A stretch of 64,000 nt of DNA from positions 3,596,001-3,660,000 of the forward strand of contig NZ_CP113063.1 in assembly GCF_026625785.1 (NCBI RefSeq), given 5' to 3'. The DNA is from Gordonia sp. SL306. GTDB taxonomy: Bacteria > Actinomycetota > Actinomycetes > Mycobacteriales > Mycobacteriaceae. Position 1 is the stretch's first letter, and the number at the start of each line of letters is the position of its first letter. Positions 7,912 through 16,969 of the stretch are shown in pieces. The position numbers were made by a program, and so were the translations under genes. The notes under the pieces are model-generated. The model saw only the letters and a list, made by a program, of their open reading frames with translations, had not been told where the DNA came from and ran no database searches.

Positions 7912-7967
7912 TCCGTATGGCGAACACGCTATCCGGAATCCGGACACCGAGTCAAGCCCCAGGGGTG

Positions 7968-8513
7968 ATGGCCATCGATACGGCATCTTCCGCCGCGACC
8001 CTGGTTCTGCCCGCCTCGGGGGCAGGACGGGTCGTCGGGCGCACTGCCGCCGGGACCGAGGTCACGGTCGAGATCGCCGGCTGGTCCGTCCTGGACTCCT
8101 TTGTCGAGAGATTCGCCCCCGGCATCGCCGCTGACCTCGAAGACCGGTTCGCCGACCTCGTCGCGGAGTGGGAGTCCACACCGGCGACTGTCGTCTACGC
8201 GGTCGTCAACGGTCACGACGTGCTCGTCGGACTCTCGTATCAGACCGCTCCCGCAGAGATCTTGCGTGCGGTCTGGTCGGGCCTGTGCGTCGCGATCGCC
8301 CGCGACCTGCGCGACAACGAGATCGACGGACCGGTCGTGATCCATTCCGACCATCCCGGTACCGACGTTCTCGCCGATCGCCTCGCCATCCTGGGCGTCC
8401 CAGTGGTCGGTTCTCGGGGACGGCCCGCGGACCCCACCGAGGTGGACCGACGCGTGCAGCTCGACTCTCTCGTCCGCGATGTCGCCACCACTGCGCAGGA
8501 GGCCCTCCGATGA
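7968..8513 (+). CDS. Unknown protein, first gene of the sugar-catabolic operon
   Basis: A 181-residue soluble protein I cannot assign. The middle (VVYAVVNGHDVLVGLSYQTAP) and the end (VVIHSDHPGTDVLADRLAILGVPVVG) suggest alternating strands and helices of a Rossmann-like or flavodoxin-like fold. Its stop overlaps the kinase start (ATGA), so it belongs to the pathway. Start is uncertain: the ATG at 7968 has AGGGG too close upstream; an ATG at 7917 would fit a leaderless transcript from the promoter just before it. Possibly an accessory, mutarotase-like or isomerase-like protein, but there is no motif to support that. Confidence 0.7.
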   Translation: MAIDTASSAATLVLPASGAGRVVGRTAAGTEVTVEIAGWSVLDSFVERFAPGIAADLEDRFADLVAEWESTPATVVYAVVNGHDVLVGLSYQTAPAEILRAVWSGLCVAIARDLRDNEIDGPVVIHSDHPGTDVLADRLAILGVPVVGSRGRPADPTEVDRRVQLDSLVRDVATTAQEALR

Positions 8514-10063
8514 CTCGCCGTTCGGTCGTCGTCGGCATCGACAAGGGGACAAGCTCGTTGAAGACGATCGCGGTGGACCTGGCCACCGGCGAACTGGTCG
8601 CCGAGTGCGGTGCGAAGACCCCGTGCCACTACCCGAGTCCAGGACGGCACGAGGAGGATCCCGAGGACACCTGGCGGAGTGTCGCGTCCACGATCCGAAG
8701 TGTCGTCGGAGATCTGGGTCCCGACAGCGTGATCGAAGCGGTCGGGGTGACTGGCCACATGGGCGGCCTGTGGGCCCTCGGCGGCGACGGGCGGCCGGTG
8801 GGTAACGCCATCTGTTGGCCCGACGCGCGGGCCACCGCGATCCTCGACGAGGTCGGAGACCGAGGTGAGCTCGACGCGCTCTTCGACATCAGCGGCAACG
8901 CGCTGATCCCCGGCACACCGTATCCGTTGCTCGCATGGGTCAAGCGACACGAACCGGCCCGCTACGCCGACATCGCGCACTTCTTCATGGCCAAGGACTA
9001 CATCAACTATCGGCTGACCGGAATCGTCGCCACCGAAGAGTCCGATCTCTCGTTCGCGCCGTGCGACTTCCGTGGACGACGGAAGTCCGAGGCCTTCTTC
9101 ACTGCCTTCGGCATCGAGGAGATGTCGGCGCGGCTGCCGGATGTCGGGGTCAGCGAAGCCATCGTGGGTGCGGTGACCGACGCCGCCGCGGCGGAGACCG
9201 GCCTGCCGGTCGGGACGCCGGTCTGCGCGGGGACGGGCGACGCGACCGCGAACATGATCGGGATCGGCGCCGCCCACGACGGTCAGGCGGTCACCACGAT
9301 CGGGACCAGCCTGATGAACGGGACCTCCACCGACCATCCGCTTCTCGAGCCCCGCGGCGTCGGGTTCGGCTTCCTGATGCCGGAGAACCGCTGGCAACGG
9401 CAGATCACCAACTCCGGTGGCGGCACGATGTGTCTCGACTGGGTGATCAACACCTTCTGCCAGGTCGAGGTCGAACGGATCTCTGCTGGGGAGACGACCC
9501 TCGGGCGCGTGGTCTGCGAGTTCGCGCAGGACACCGAGCCGGGCTCGAGAGGCCTTGTCTTCCATCCCTATCTCAACACTGCAGGCGCAACCGCGCCGTT
9601 CCTCGACGTGAACGCCCGCGGCAGTTTCCTAGGCCTACGCGGGGACACGACGCCGGCAGAGATGGTCCGCGCCGTCATGGAGGGCACCGCGCTGTCGGTG
9701 CGCGACTGCTACGCGGCGATGCCGGTGAGGATCGACGAGATCCGCCTCACCGGCGGCGGGGCACGCAGCGTCGAGTGGAGCCAGATCATCGCCGACGTCC
9801 TGCAGAAGACGATCGTCGCGCCGGACGTCCCGGAATCGGGTGCCCTCGGCGCCGCGATGCTCGCCGCGGTCGCCACCGGGCAGTACCCCGACCTTGATGC
9901 CGCGGCCGCCCAGATGGTGCGCGAAGGTCGTGTCCACGAACCAGATCCGGCAACCGCCGACCTCTATGACGCGGCGTTCTCGACCTACCGCGCGGTGCTG
10001 AAGCCCCTGCGCGACGTGTGGGCGGCCGTCGCCGACGACACCGACCATCTCACCCCGGCCTGA
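8510..10063 (+). CDS. FGGY-family carbohydrate kinase
   Basis: A 517-residue sugar kinase. The N-terminal phosphate loop VGIDKGTSSLK and the C-terminal ATP-binding segment LTGGGARSVEWSQIIADVL are both typical of FGGY kinases (xylulokinase, glycerol kinase, ribulokinase and relatives). Length is normal. The enzyme transfers the ATP gamma phosphate to a ketose or polyol; the substrate cannot be set from sequence. With a split transketolase downstream, a ketopentose- or apulose-type ketose is a reasonable guess. It overlaps the previous gene by 4 nt, and a 56-nt gap separates it from the PTE gene. Confidence 0.92.
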   Translation: MTRRSVVVGIDKGTSSLKTIAVDLATGELVAECGAKTPCHYPSPGRHEEDPEDTWRSVASTIRSVVGDLGPDSVIEAVGVTGHMGGLWALGGDGRPVGNAICWPDARATAILDEVGDRGELDALFDISGNALIPGTPYPLLAWVKRHEPARYADIAHFFMAKDYINYRLTGIVATEESDLSFAPCDFRGRRKSEAFFTAFGIEEMSARLPDVGVSEAIVGAVTDAAAAETGLPVGTPVCAGTGDATANMIGIGAAHDGQAVTTIGTSLMNGTSTDHPLLEPRGVGFGFLMPENRWQRQITNSGGGTMCLDWVINTFCQVEVERISAGETTLGRVVCEFAQDTEPGSRGLVFHPYLNTAGATAPFLDVNARGSFLGLRGDTTPAEMVRAVMEGTALSVRDCYAAMPVRIDEIRLTGGGARSVEWSQIIADVLQKTIVAPDVPESGALGAAMLAAVATGQYPDLDAAAAQMVREGRVHEPDPATADLYDAAFSTYRAVLKPLRDVWAAVADDTDHLTPA

Positions 10064-10119
10064 GCGCCGATCCCTCCTCGACCCAAGCGAACCTCGACCA
10101 CAGCGAACGGAGTCCCCCT

Positions 10120-11043
10120 GTGACCGCCATCAGAACCGTGCTCGGCGACATCGCGCCCGACGATCTCGGCGTGACGCTCTGCCACGAGCACCTTTTCACC
10201 AATCCGCCCCGATGGGCGCGCGAGCAGGACAACGACATGGTCCTCGACAAGGTGGATGCCGCCATCGGCGAGGTCGCCGACTTCGACGGTCTGGGTGGCG
10301 GTGCGCTGATCGAGATGACCACCGAGGACTACGGGCGCAATGCCGCTGGTCTCCTCGCCGTCGCCGAGGCGTCGCGTGTCCACATCGTCAGCGCGAGTGG
10401 CTATCAGAAGGGCATCTACTATCCCGACACGGTCGCCATCGAATCGGTCGACGAGATCTCGCGGCGCTTTGTCACCGACGTGACAGTCGGGATCGACGGA
10501 ACGTCGGCGCGGGCGGGCGTGATCAAGTTCGGCACCTGCCGCACCGATGAGATCCGCGAGGACGAGCGCAAGGTCCAGCAGGCGGTCGCCCGCGCGCATC
10601 TCGCGACCGGGGCACCGATCTCGACGCACTGTCAGGCCGGGACGCTGGGCACTCTGCAGGCCAACGGATTCGCCGATCTCGGCGTCGATCCGGCGCGAGT
10701 CCTGATCGGGCACCTTGACCGGAATCTCGACTATGGCTATCTCCGCGAGGTCGCGCAGACGGGTGTGTGGCTCGGTTTCGACCACTGGACCAAGCCGAAG
10801 TACCCATCGGACGAACTGCGGGTCTCCTACATCGAGCAATTGTTCTCCGAGGGGTACACGCAGGTGATGGTGTCCGGTGACCTCGGCAGACCGTCGTACC
10901 AACCGCACCACGGGGGCACTCCCGGATTCGCGGGCCTGCTCAAGCAGATCCGCGAGCGCCTTACCGCGGAGATCGCCGAGACCGTATTCCTCACCAATCC
11001 CCGCGAGTTCTTCGCGTTCAACCCGACGGAGACGGCCGCATGA
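10120..11043 (+). CDS. Phosphotriesterase-family metal-dependent hydrolase
   Basis: A 307-residue TIM-barrel enzyme. I use the GTG at 10120, which has GGAG about 8 nt upstream and gives the usual N-terminus (TVLGDIAPDDLGVTLCHEHLF). The binuclear metal ligands are visible: HxH in LCHEHLF, the carboxylated lysine in GVIKFGT, His in STHCQAG, His in IGHLDRN and Asp in SGDLGRPS. Members hydrolyse lactones, phosphorylated sugar lactones or phosphotriesters. In a sugar operon a lactonase or sugar-phosphate hydrolase role fits best. Its stop overlaps the next start. Confidence 0.88.
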   Translation: MTAIRTVLGDIAPDDLGVTLCHEHLFTNPPRWAREQDNDMVLDKVDAAIGEVADFDGLGGGALIEMTTEDYGRNAAGLLAVAEASRVHIVSASGYQKGIYYPDTVAIESVDEISRRFVTDVTVGIDGTSARAGVIKFGTCRTDEIREDERKVQQAVARAHLATGAPISTHCQAGTLGTLQANGFADLGVDPARVLIGHLDRNLDYGYLREVAQTGVWLGFDHWTKPKYPSDELRVSYIEQLFSEGYTQVMVSGDLGRPSYQPHHGGTPGFAGLLKQIRERLTAEIAETVFLTNPREFFAFNPTETAA

Positions 11044-11726
11044 GCACCTCGACAACCGCGTCGACCGTCGACACGCAGTCGCGACTGCCGACCAGAGGAG
11101 TGCTCTTCGACCTCGACGGCACACTGATCGACTCGCGGTTCGCGATCATCGAGGCCTACCGGGCGACCTTCGAGAACGAACTCGATCAACCGTTGCCTAC
11201 CGAACTCGAGGACCCGAGCGCCATCATGGCGCCGCGCCCGCCGGAGATCTTCGCGCGGTACTCCGATCAGGAACCGCTCGAACTGGAGAAGGCGTACGGC
11301 CGCCACTACGAGACCGACGCATTCCGCCGTGTGACACCGTATCCGGGACTGCGCGACACGCTGGCCGAACTCGTGGGCCGCGGCATCACGGTCGGCATCG
11401 TCACCAACAAACGGATGAGTCGTGTCCGAACCGATTTCGATCATCTCGGCCTCGATGCGGAAATATTCGCGACCATCGTCACCGCCGACGACACCGCAGA
11501 ACGTAAGCCGCATCCGGCACCTGTACTGCTCGGTCTGCAACTCAGTGGTGTCGATCCGGCACACGCGTGGTATGTCGGTGACGGGCCCCAGGACATCCGC
11601 TCCGGCGCCGCCGCAGGCACCGGGACCGTCGGGGCCGCTTACGGCTACTACGGACCCGAACGGCTCGCCGACCACCGGCCCGACCATCTACTGCACTCCC
11701 TGGGCGATCTGCTCGATCTCGTCTGA
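11040..11726 (+). CDS. HAD-superfamily phosphatase (Gph-like)
   Basis: A 228-residue HAD hydrolase with all four motifs: DLDGTLID (nucleophile Asp), the Thr in GIVTNK, the Lys in ERKPHP and the acidic pair in GDGPQDIRSG. The helical cap between motifs I and II is of the phosphoglycolate phosphatase or beta-phosphoglucomutase kind. It probably dephosphorylates a small sugar phosphate made in the pathway, or clears a dead-end product. It overlaps the PTE stop by 4 nt. Confidence 0.88.
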   Translation: MSTSTTASTVDTQSRLPTRGVLFDLDGTLIDSRFAIIEAYRATFENELDQPLPTELEDPSAIMAPRPPEIFARYSDQEPLELEKAYGRHYETDAFRRVTPYPGLRDTLAELVGRGITVGIVTNKRMSRVRTDFDHLGLDAEIFATIVTADDTAERKPHPAPVLLGLQLSGVDPAHAWYVGDGPQDIRSGAAAGTGTVGAAYGYYGPERLADHRPDHLLHSLGDLLDLV

Positions 11727-11795
11727 CGCTGTCGCGCAGCGCTTCTCCCGATCCTGCCCACTGTGAGGTGTGGGCACTCACCGAACGGAATCACC

Positions 11796-13232
11796 ATGAC
11801 CCAAGTACTCCCTGCCCGAAACCGGGCGCTGACCTCGGTATCGGAGGTCGACCATCTGGTCGACTCCGAGGACATCAAGACCCGCAGACACAAGGTCATG
11901 CTCGTGCTCGGCCTCGCCGGGATCGCCTTCGAGGCCTATTTCCTGGCGGTCCTGAGCTCGGGCACCGCCCCCATGAGTGAGCAGCTGAATCTCGACGCGA
12001 ACGGTGTCGGTCTGGTCAGCGCCTACGGCTATGTCGCCACGTTGATCGCGGCGGCGACGTGTGGTCTGCTTGCCGACCGTTACGGCCGCGTCAGGATCAT
12101 GGTGGTGGCCAAGCTCATCGCGGTCGTCGCGGCGTTGTTGATGGCTGGTGCGCCGAGTTTCGCGATGCTGGTGCTGGCCCGCTGCATTGCGGGTGCGGCC
12201 TACGGCGTCGACCTCGGCGTGGCGATGGCCTACCTGTCGGAGAACCTGCCCAAGAGGCGTCAGTATCTGCTGAACTTCTGGCAGGCCCAGTGGTACATCT
12301 CCACAGTGGTGGCGCTGGTCATCGTGCTCTGCCTGTACCACCTCGACGTCGGTCTGAGTATCTGGCGCTGGGGTTTGGTCACCGCCGCGATCTTCGCCTT
12401 CGTCGTCGCGATCGCCCAGTGGACCCTCATGCTTGACAGCCCGCGCTGGCTGGCCAAGAAGGGTCGGCTCTCCGAACTGACCACGTCGTTGCAGAAGATG
12501 TATCGGATCTCCGCGACGTACCCGACCGGACATCTCGAGGCGGCCATCGAGGAGCCGAAGAAGGAACGCCGCTGGACCGAACTGTTCAGCGTTCGCTTCC
12601 GGGCACGCACCATCCTCGCCAACGTCGTCACCATGATGCAGGCCCTGCAGTACTACGCCGTCGCCTACTACCTCCCGGTCATCGCCCTGAGCCTGTTCGG
12701 GGAGAACTTCGGTGAGGCCACCTTCGGTTCCATTGTGTTCAACGTCTTCGGCATCGTCGGTGGTATCGCATCGATCTGGGTCGCATCGAAACTCGGCGCC
12801 AACGGTGCCGCGAAGTACGGCTTCCTCGCGGTAGCGGCGATGATCCTGATCCTCGGCGTCTTCTTCGACTCGCTGCCGATTCTCCTTGCCTTCCTGGTCC
12901 CGGCGATGTTCATCTTCTTCCACTCCGCCGGGCCGGGTGTGTCCGGACTGACGATGGCCGCCATGGCTTATCCGTCCGACCTGCGTGGCCGTGGCGGACA
13001 GCTGGCCACCATCTCGCAGAGCATAGGCGGCATCGTCGGCCTGTACGCCTTTCCCAGGATGTCCGAGTCGCTCGGACTGAGCACCACTATCACGATCTTT
13101 GTGGCGGTCCCGCTCATCGGAGCGGCGATCTGCATGCTGATCCGTTGGGAACCGTTCGACACCACTCATGACCTCAATGAGATCGCGGAAGCCGAGGGCG
13201 ACATGGTCGTTCGTGAGGTGTCCGGGAAATGA
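11796..13232 (+). CDS. MFS transporter, sugar-porter type
   Basis: A 478-residue carrier with about 12 hydrophobic helices. The loop between helices 2 and 3 carries the MFS signature (GLLADRYGRVRI), and DSPRWLAKKGR before the central loop is typical of the sugar porter branch (PESPRWL in the family). It most likely imports the substrate of this operon by proton symport. The start at 11796 leaves a 69-nt gap after the HAD gene with a weak GGAA site; its stop overlaps the SDR start. Confidence 0.9.
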   Translation: MTQVLPARNRALTSVSEVDHLVDSEDIKTRRHKVMLVLGLAGIAFEAYFLAVLSSGTAPMSEQLNLDANGVGLVSAYGYVATLIAAATCGLLADRYGRVRIMVVAKLIAVVAALLMAGAPSFAMLVLARCIAGAAYGVDLGVAMAYLSENLPKRRQYLLNFWQAQWYISTVVALVIVLCLYHLDVGLSIWRWGLVTAAIFAFVVAIAQWTLMLDSPRWLAKKGRLSELTTSLQKMYRISATYPTGHLEAAIEEPKKERRWTELFSVRFRARTILANVVTMMQALQYYAVAYYLPVIALSLFGENFGEATFGSIVFNVFGIVGGIASIWVASKLGANGAAKYGFLAVAAMILILGVFFDSLPILLAFLVPAMFIFFHSAGPGVSGLTMAAMAYPSDLRGRGGQLATISQSIGGIVGLYAFPRMSESLGLSTTITIFVAVPLIGAAICMLIRWEPFDTTHDLNEIAEAEGDMVVREVSGK

Positions 13233-14017
13233 CCGGCAGTGACTCACCGCGCGTCGCGTTGGTCACCGGCGGCGGTCAGGGCCTGGGGCTCGCGATGGCC
13301 CGCCGCCTGGCCGCCGATGGTCTCGAGATCGTGATCGCCGACATCGACGCCGCCCGAACTGATCAGGCCGCCGCCGAGGTATCGGGCACGGCCATGGTCC
13401 TTGACGTCACCGACGACAGGTCGGTGCGCCGGGGGATCGATGCGGTGGCCGACCGGTTCGGACGCCTCGACGTCCTGATCAACAACGCGGGCATCATCTC
13501 ACGGTCCAACGCAGAGGAGATCGACTCGGACCGATGGCTCCGGGAACTCGATGTCCACCTGGGTGGGACGATGCGATGCAGCAGACAGGCCTTTCCGCTG
13601 CTCCGGGAGGCGCCGGCCGCGGCCATTGTGAACCTCGCGTCAGTGGGTTCGACGTTCGGACTGCCGCACCGACTGGCCTACACCGCAGCGAAATCGGGCG
13701 TCACCGGGATCACCCGGACCCTCGCCGCCGAATGGGGTCCGTACGGGATCCGCGTCAACGCCGTGGCGCCCGGGTACATCGACACCGGGATGATGCGGTC
13801 CGGTCTGGAGTCGGGAACCCTCGACGAGGATCGGCTGCTGGATCGCACGCCACTGCGGCGCTTCGGACTGCCGGAGGAGATCGCCTCCGCCACCTCGTTC
13901 CTCGTCTCCGCCGATGCCTCCTTCGTCACCGGCACCGTCCTGCGCGTCGATGGCGGGATCACCATCGACGGCACATTCCACTCGGCCTCGGCCGACCTGA
14001 CCAGAGAGGCTCCTTGA
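13229..14017 (+). CDS. Short-chain dehydrogenase/reductase
   Basis: A 262-residue classical SDR. Nucleotide-binding TGGGQGLGLA, NNAG, Ser in NLASVGS and the catalytic YTAAK are all present, and the C-terminal PGYIDTGM segment is intact. Asp in IADIDAA after beta-2 points to NAD(H) preference. It probably oxidises a polyol or sugar hydroxyl to the ketose that the FGGY kinase takes. It overlaps the transporter gene by 4 nt. Confidence 0.9.
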   Translation: MTGSDSPRVALVTGGGQGLGLAMARRLAADGLEIVIADIDAARTDQAAAEVSGTAMVLDVTDDRSVRRGIDAVADRFGRLDVLINNAGIISRSNAEEIDSDRWLRELDVHLGGTMRCSRQAFPLLREAPAAAIVNLASVGSTFGLPHRLAYTAAKSGVTGITRTLAAEWGPYGIRVNAVAPGYIDTGMMRSGLESGTLDEDRLLDRTPLRRFGLPEEIASATSFLVSADASFVTGTVLRVDGGITIDGTFHSASADLTREAP

Positions 14018-14020
14018 GAC

Positions 14021-14863
14021 ATGCTGGTGGACAACACAGTCGACACACCGTCGGCTACCACGCTTCGCGACACCGCGTATCGCCTGCGATCGGCGATGAT
14101 GCGGATGGCCGCCGACAAGGGTGAGGGCTACATCGCGCAGGGGCTGGGCATCGCCGATCTCCTCGCGGTGATCTACTCGCGGCAACTGCGATTCGATCCC
14201 GAGAACCCCGACTGGGCCGGCCGCGACCGGTTCCTGATGTCGACCGGGCATTACTCGATCGCTCTATACGCGGTGCTCGCCGATCTCGGTGTCCTCACCG
14301 AGCAGCAGATCGATGACTACGGACTCAACGGGAGTGAGCTCCCGATGAGCACCTTCGACGAGACACCCGGCGTCGAGATCACCGGCGGTTCACTCGGGCA
14401 CGGCCTCGGGCAGGCGGTCGGGATGGCGCTCGGACTCCGGCTCGACGGCGGCGACCAGCGGATCATCGTCGAGCTCTCCGACGGTGAGCTGCAAGAAGGT
14501 GCCACCTGGGAGTCGGCCATGTCGGCGTCGAGCTTCGGCCTCGGCAACCTGACCGCGGTCGTCGACTGCAACGGCATCCAGGCCGACGGTCCCATCGTGC
14601 TGAACATGGAACCGATCGCCGACAAGTGGCGGGCGTTCGGGTGGGCGGTGGAAGAGGTCGACGGCAACGACATCGACGCGATCACCAGCGCATTCGACGC
14701 CCTGGCCACTGCACCTGCGGACACCCCGCGGGTCCTGATCGCCCGCACCACACCAGGGACCGGGGTGCCGACCCTGGTCGCGAGGGAACGAGCACATTTT
14801 GTCCGGGTCGCCGACACCGAGTGGGCCGGACTCATCGCCGAACTGGAGGAGAACCGTGGCTGA
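14021..14863 (+). CDS. Transketolase, N-terminal (TPP-binding) subunit
   Basis: A 280-residue protein equal to the first third of a full transketolase. The His of STGHYSIALYAVL, the GGSLGHGLGQAVGMALG block and the TPP/Mg motif (GELQEGATWESA to AVVDCNGIQADG) are present. It needs the next gene for activity. Split transketolases are known in archaea and in some bacterial sugar pathways, such as the apulose-4-phosphate transketolase of D-apiose use. The start is 3 nt after the SDR stop and its end overlaps the C-terminal gene by 8 nt. Confidence 0.93.
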   Translation: MLVDNTVDTPSATTLRDTAYRLRSAMMRMAADKGEGYIAQGLGIADLLAVIYSRQLRFDPENPDWAGRDRFLMSTGHYSIALYAVLADLGVLTEQQIDDYGLNGSELPMSTFDETPGVEITGGSLGHGLGQAVGMALGLRLDGGDQRIIVELSDGELQEGATWESAMSASSFGLGNLTAVVDCNGIQADGPIVLNMEPIADKWRAFGWAVEEVDGNDIDAITSAFDALATAPADTPRVLIARTTPGTGVPTLVARERAHFVRVADTEWAGLIAELEENRG

Positions 14864-15845
14864 GGTCAGGAACCGTGCGGGTGGCATGGGTGAGATCGCC
14901 GAGGTCGACGGGCCGTACGAACGCGCACCCTTCGGCAACGAGCTCGCCGAACTGGGCGCGCGGGACGAGCGGATCGTCGGGCTCAGCGCCGACATGTCGA
15001 AGTACTCCGACATCATCCCGTTCCGGGAACGGTTCCCGGAACGGTACTTCAACGCCGGGATGGCCGAGCAGAACGCGGTGATGATGGCGGCCGGATTGGC
15101 CAAGGTCGGCAAGATCGCCTTCTGCGCGACATACGCCGCCTTCCTCACCCGGCGCGCGCTCGACTTCATCGCGGTGTCGTGTGCGCACAGCAAGGCGGAC
15201 GTGAAGATCGTCGCCGGCTCTCCCGGCCTCGTGAATCCCTATGGTGCGACCCATCAATCCCTAGAGGATCTGGTGGTGATGCGGTCGATCCCCGATCTCA
15301 CCGTCATCGACCCATGCGATGCGGTCGAGCTGCGCCACGTGATTCGGGCGGCCGCCGAGACGCCGGGGACCTTTTACATCCGCAATCTGCGCGGCAAGGT
15401 GCCGGTAGTGTTCGACGAGAGCGATTTCCGGTTCGAGATCGGGCGTGCGCGGCTGCTCCGACCCGGTCGTGACGTCGCGGTGATCGGCACCGGCTTCATG
15501 ACCGCACGCGCGCTGAAGGCCGCGGCGACCGCTGAGCGGCAGGGCATATCCGCGTCGGTCCTGCACGTGCCGACGATCAAACCGTTGGACACCGAAGCCA
15601 TCGCCGCGGTCGCCGCGGATTCCGGCCGGGTGATCGTGGTGGAGAACGGGCTCCGCTCGGGAGGCCTCGGTACCGCGGTGGTCGAGACGCTGGCCGACCG
15701 CGGAATCTCTGTCCCGGTGATGCGCATCGGCCTCGGCGACCGATTCCACCCGTGTGGATCCCAGTCCTACAACGAGACGCTGTTCGGGCTGGACGAGGAC
15801 GCGATCACCCGCGCGGTCATCACCGGCGAATGGCCGCACACATGA
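14856..15845 (+). CDS. Transketolase, C-terminal (pyrimidine-binding) subunit
   Basis: A 329-residue partner of the preceding gene. The GTG at 14856 follows CTGGAGGAG and fits the family start; a longer reading would lie within the N subunit. The catalytic Glu in GMAEQNAVMMAAGLAK binds the TPP pyrimidine; the C-terminal domain includes VIVVENGLRSGGLG. Together the two move a two-carbon ketol unit between sugar phosphates, the step that would feed the substrate carbon into the pentose-phosphate pool. Confidence 0.93.
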   Translation: MAEVRNRAGGMGEIAEVDGPYERAPFGNELAELGARDERIVGLSADMSKYSDIIPFRERFPERYFNAGMAEQNAVMMAAGLAKVGKIAFCATYAAFLTRRALDFIAVSCAHSKADVKIVAGSPGLVNPYGATHQSLEDLVVMRSIPDLTVIDPCDAVELRHVIRAAAETPGTFYIRNLRGKVPVVFDESDFRFEIGRARLLRPGRDVAVIGTGFMTARALKAAATAERQGISASVLHVPTIKPLDTEAIAAVAADSGRVIVVENGLRSGGLGTAVVETLADRGISVPVMRIGLGDRFHPCGSQSYNETLFGLDEDAITRAVITGEWPHT

Positions 15846-16969
15846 GCGCGATCCTCGACGGCGTCGGCGTCGAACGCGCGGCCCGCAGGTTCGCGGCGCC
15901 TCAGCAGTACGTGCAGGGGCCTGGAGTGTTCGACAAGCTCGGCGCGATCGTCGCCGAACACGGCGCCCGCCCGGTCGTGGTGATCGACGCCGACATCGTG
16001 GAGCTACTCGGCGCACGTCTGACCGCGTCGATGGAGTCGGCCCCGCTCGCGCACCAGGTCGTGCCGTATCGGGGGCCGGTGACCCGCGGCCACATCGCGG
16101 CCACCGTCGACCGCGTCGCGACCGGTTTCGGCGACGTCATCGTCGGTGTGGGTGGAGGCAAGGCCCTCGATGTCGCGAAGGGCGTCGCCCACCGGCTCGA
16201 GCGCCCGATGATCTCGGTCCCGACGACGGCGTCCAATGACGGCCCGACGGCGAGCATCTACGCGCTCTACGACGACGAGGGCCGTTTGTCGGAACTCGGC
16301 AGACTGCCGAGCAACCCGGCCGCGGTGGTCGTCGACACCGAGGTCATCGCGAACGCCCCGATCCGGTTCCTGGTGTCGGGAATCGGGGACGCGTTGTCCA
16401 AGAAGTTCGAGGCACGGTCCTGCGCGCGGGGTCGCGGTGTCACAACCCAGGGGACCCGACCGCTGATCATCGGTGAGGTGATCGCGGACGGTTGCTCGCG
16501 AGTGCTGTTGCGTGACGGTGTGGCCGCGATCCGCGATGTCGTGGGCGGTCGGGTCACGGCTGAGGTCGAAGCCGTCGTCGAAGCAGTGATCCTGTTGTCG
16601 GGCATCGGATACGAGAACGGTGGTCTGTCGATCGCGCACTGTATGACACGCGGGCTCCAGGTCGGGCGCGGATCATCGAAGCACCTCCACGGGTTCCACG
16701 TCGCCTACGGGCTCCTGGTGCAACTCGCGCTCGAGAACGACCCCGAGGTCGACCGGCGCGAGATCCGCGACTTCCTGACCGAAGTCGGCCTGCCGACGTC
16801 GCTCGCAGACCTCGATATGCCGTCCCCGACGAGCGAGGAGATCGCCGCTCTCGGCGCCGCTGCCGCCGCGGCCCCCCATGTGGCAAACACGTGGGTCGAC
16901 GCGTCCGCCGCACGTATCGCCGCGGCCATCGACGACGTGGAACGGGAGGCGGCCTCAGATGGCATCTGA
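15842..16969 (+). CDS. Glycerol dehydrogenase-type iron/zinc alcohol dehydrogenase
   Basis: A 375-residue GldA-like enzyme. It shows the NAD loop GVGGGKALDVAKG, the PTTASNDGPTAS block, the metal Asp in SGIGDALSKKFEA and the two metal His in GLSIAHCM and HLHGFHVAYG. GldA proteins interconvert glycerol and dihydroxyacetone or act on similar polyols and hydroxyketones. In this operon it may handle a C3 product of the transketolase, or the incoming polyol. Its start overlaps the transketolase stop (ATGA). Confidence 0.88.
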   Translation: MSAILDGVGVERAARRFAAPQQYVQGPGVFDKLGAIVAEHGARPVVVIDADIVELLGARLTASMESAPLAHQVVPYRGPVTRGHIAATVDRVATGFGDVIVGVGGGKALDVAKGVAHRLERPMISVPTTASNDGPTASIYALYDDEGRLSELGRLPSNPAAVVVDTEVIANAPIRFLVSGIGDALSKKFEARSCARGRGVTTQGTRPLIIGEVIADGCSRVLLRDGVAAIRDVVGGRVTAEVEAVVEAVILLSGIGYENGGLSIAHCMTRGLQVGRGSSKHLHGFHVAYGLLVQLALENDPEVDRREIRDFLTEVGLPTSLADLDMPSPTSEEIAALGAAAAAAPHVANTWVDASAARIAAAIDDVEREAASDGI

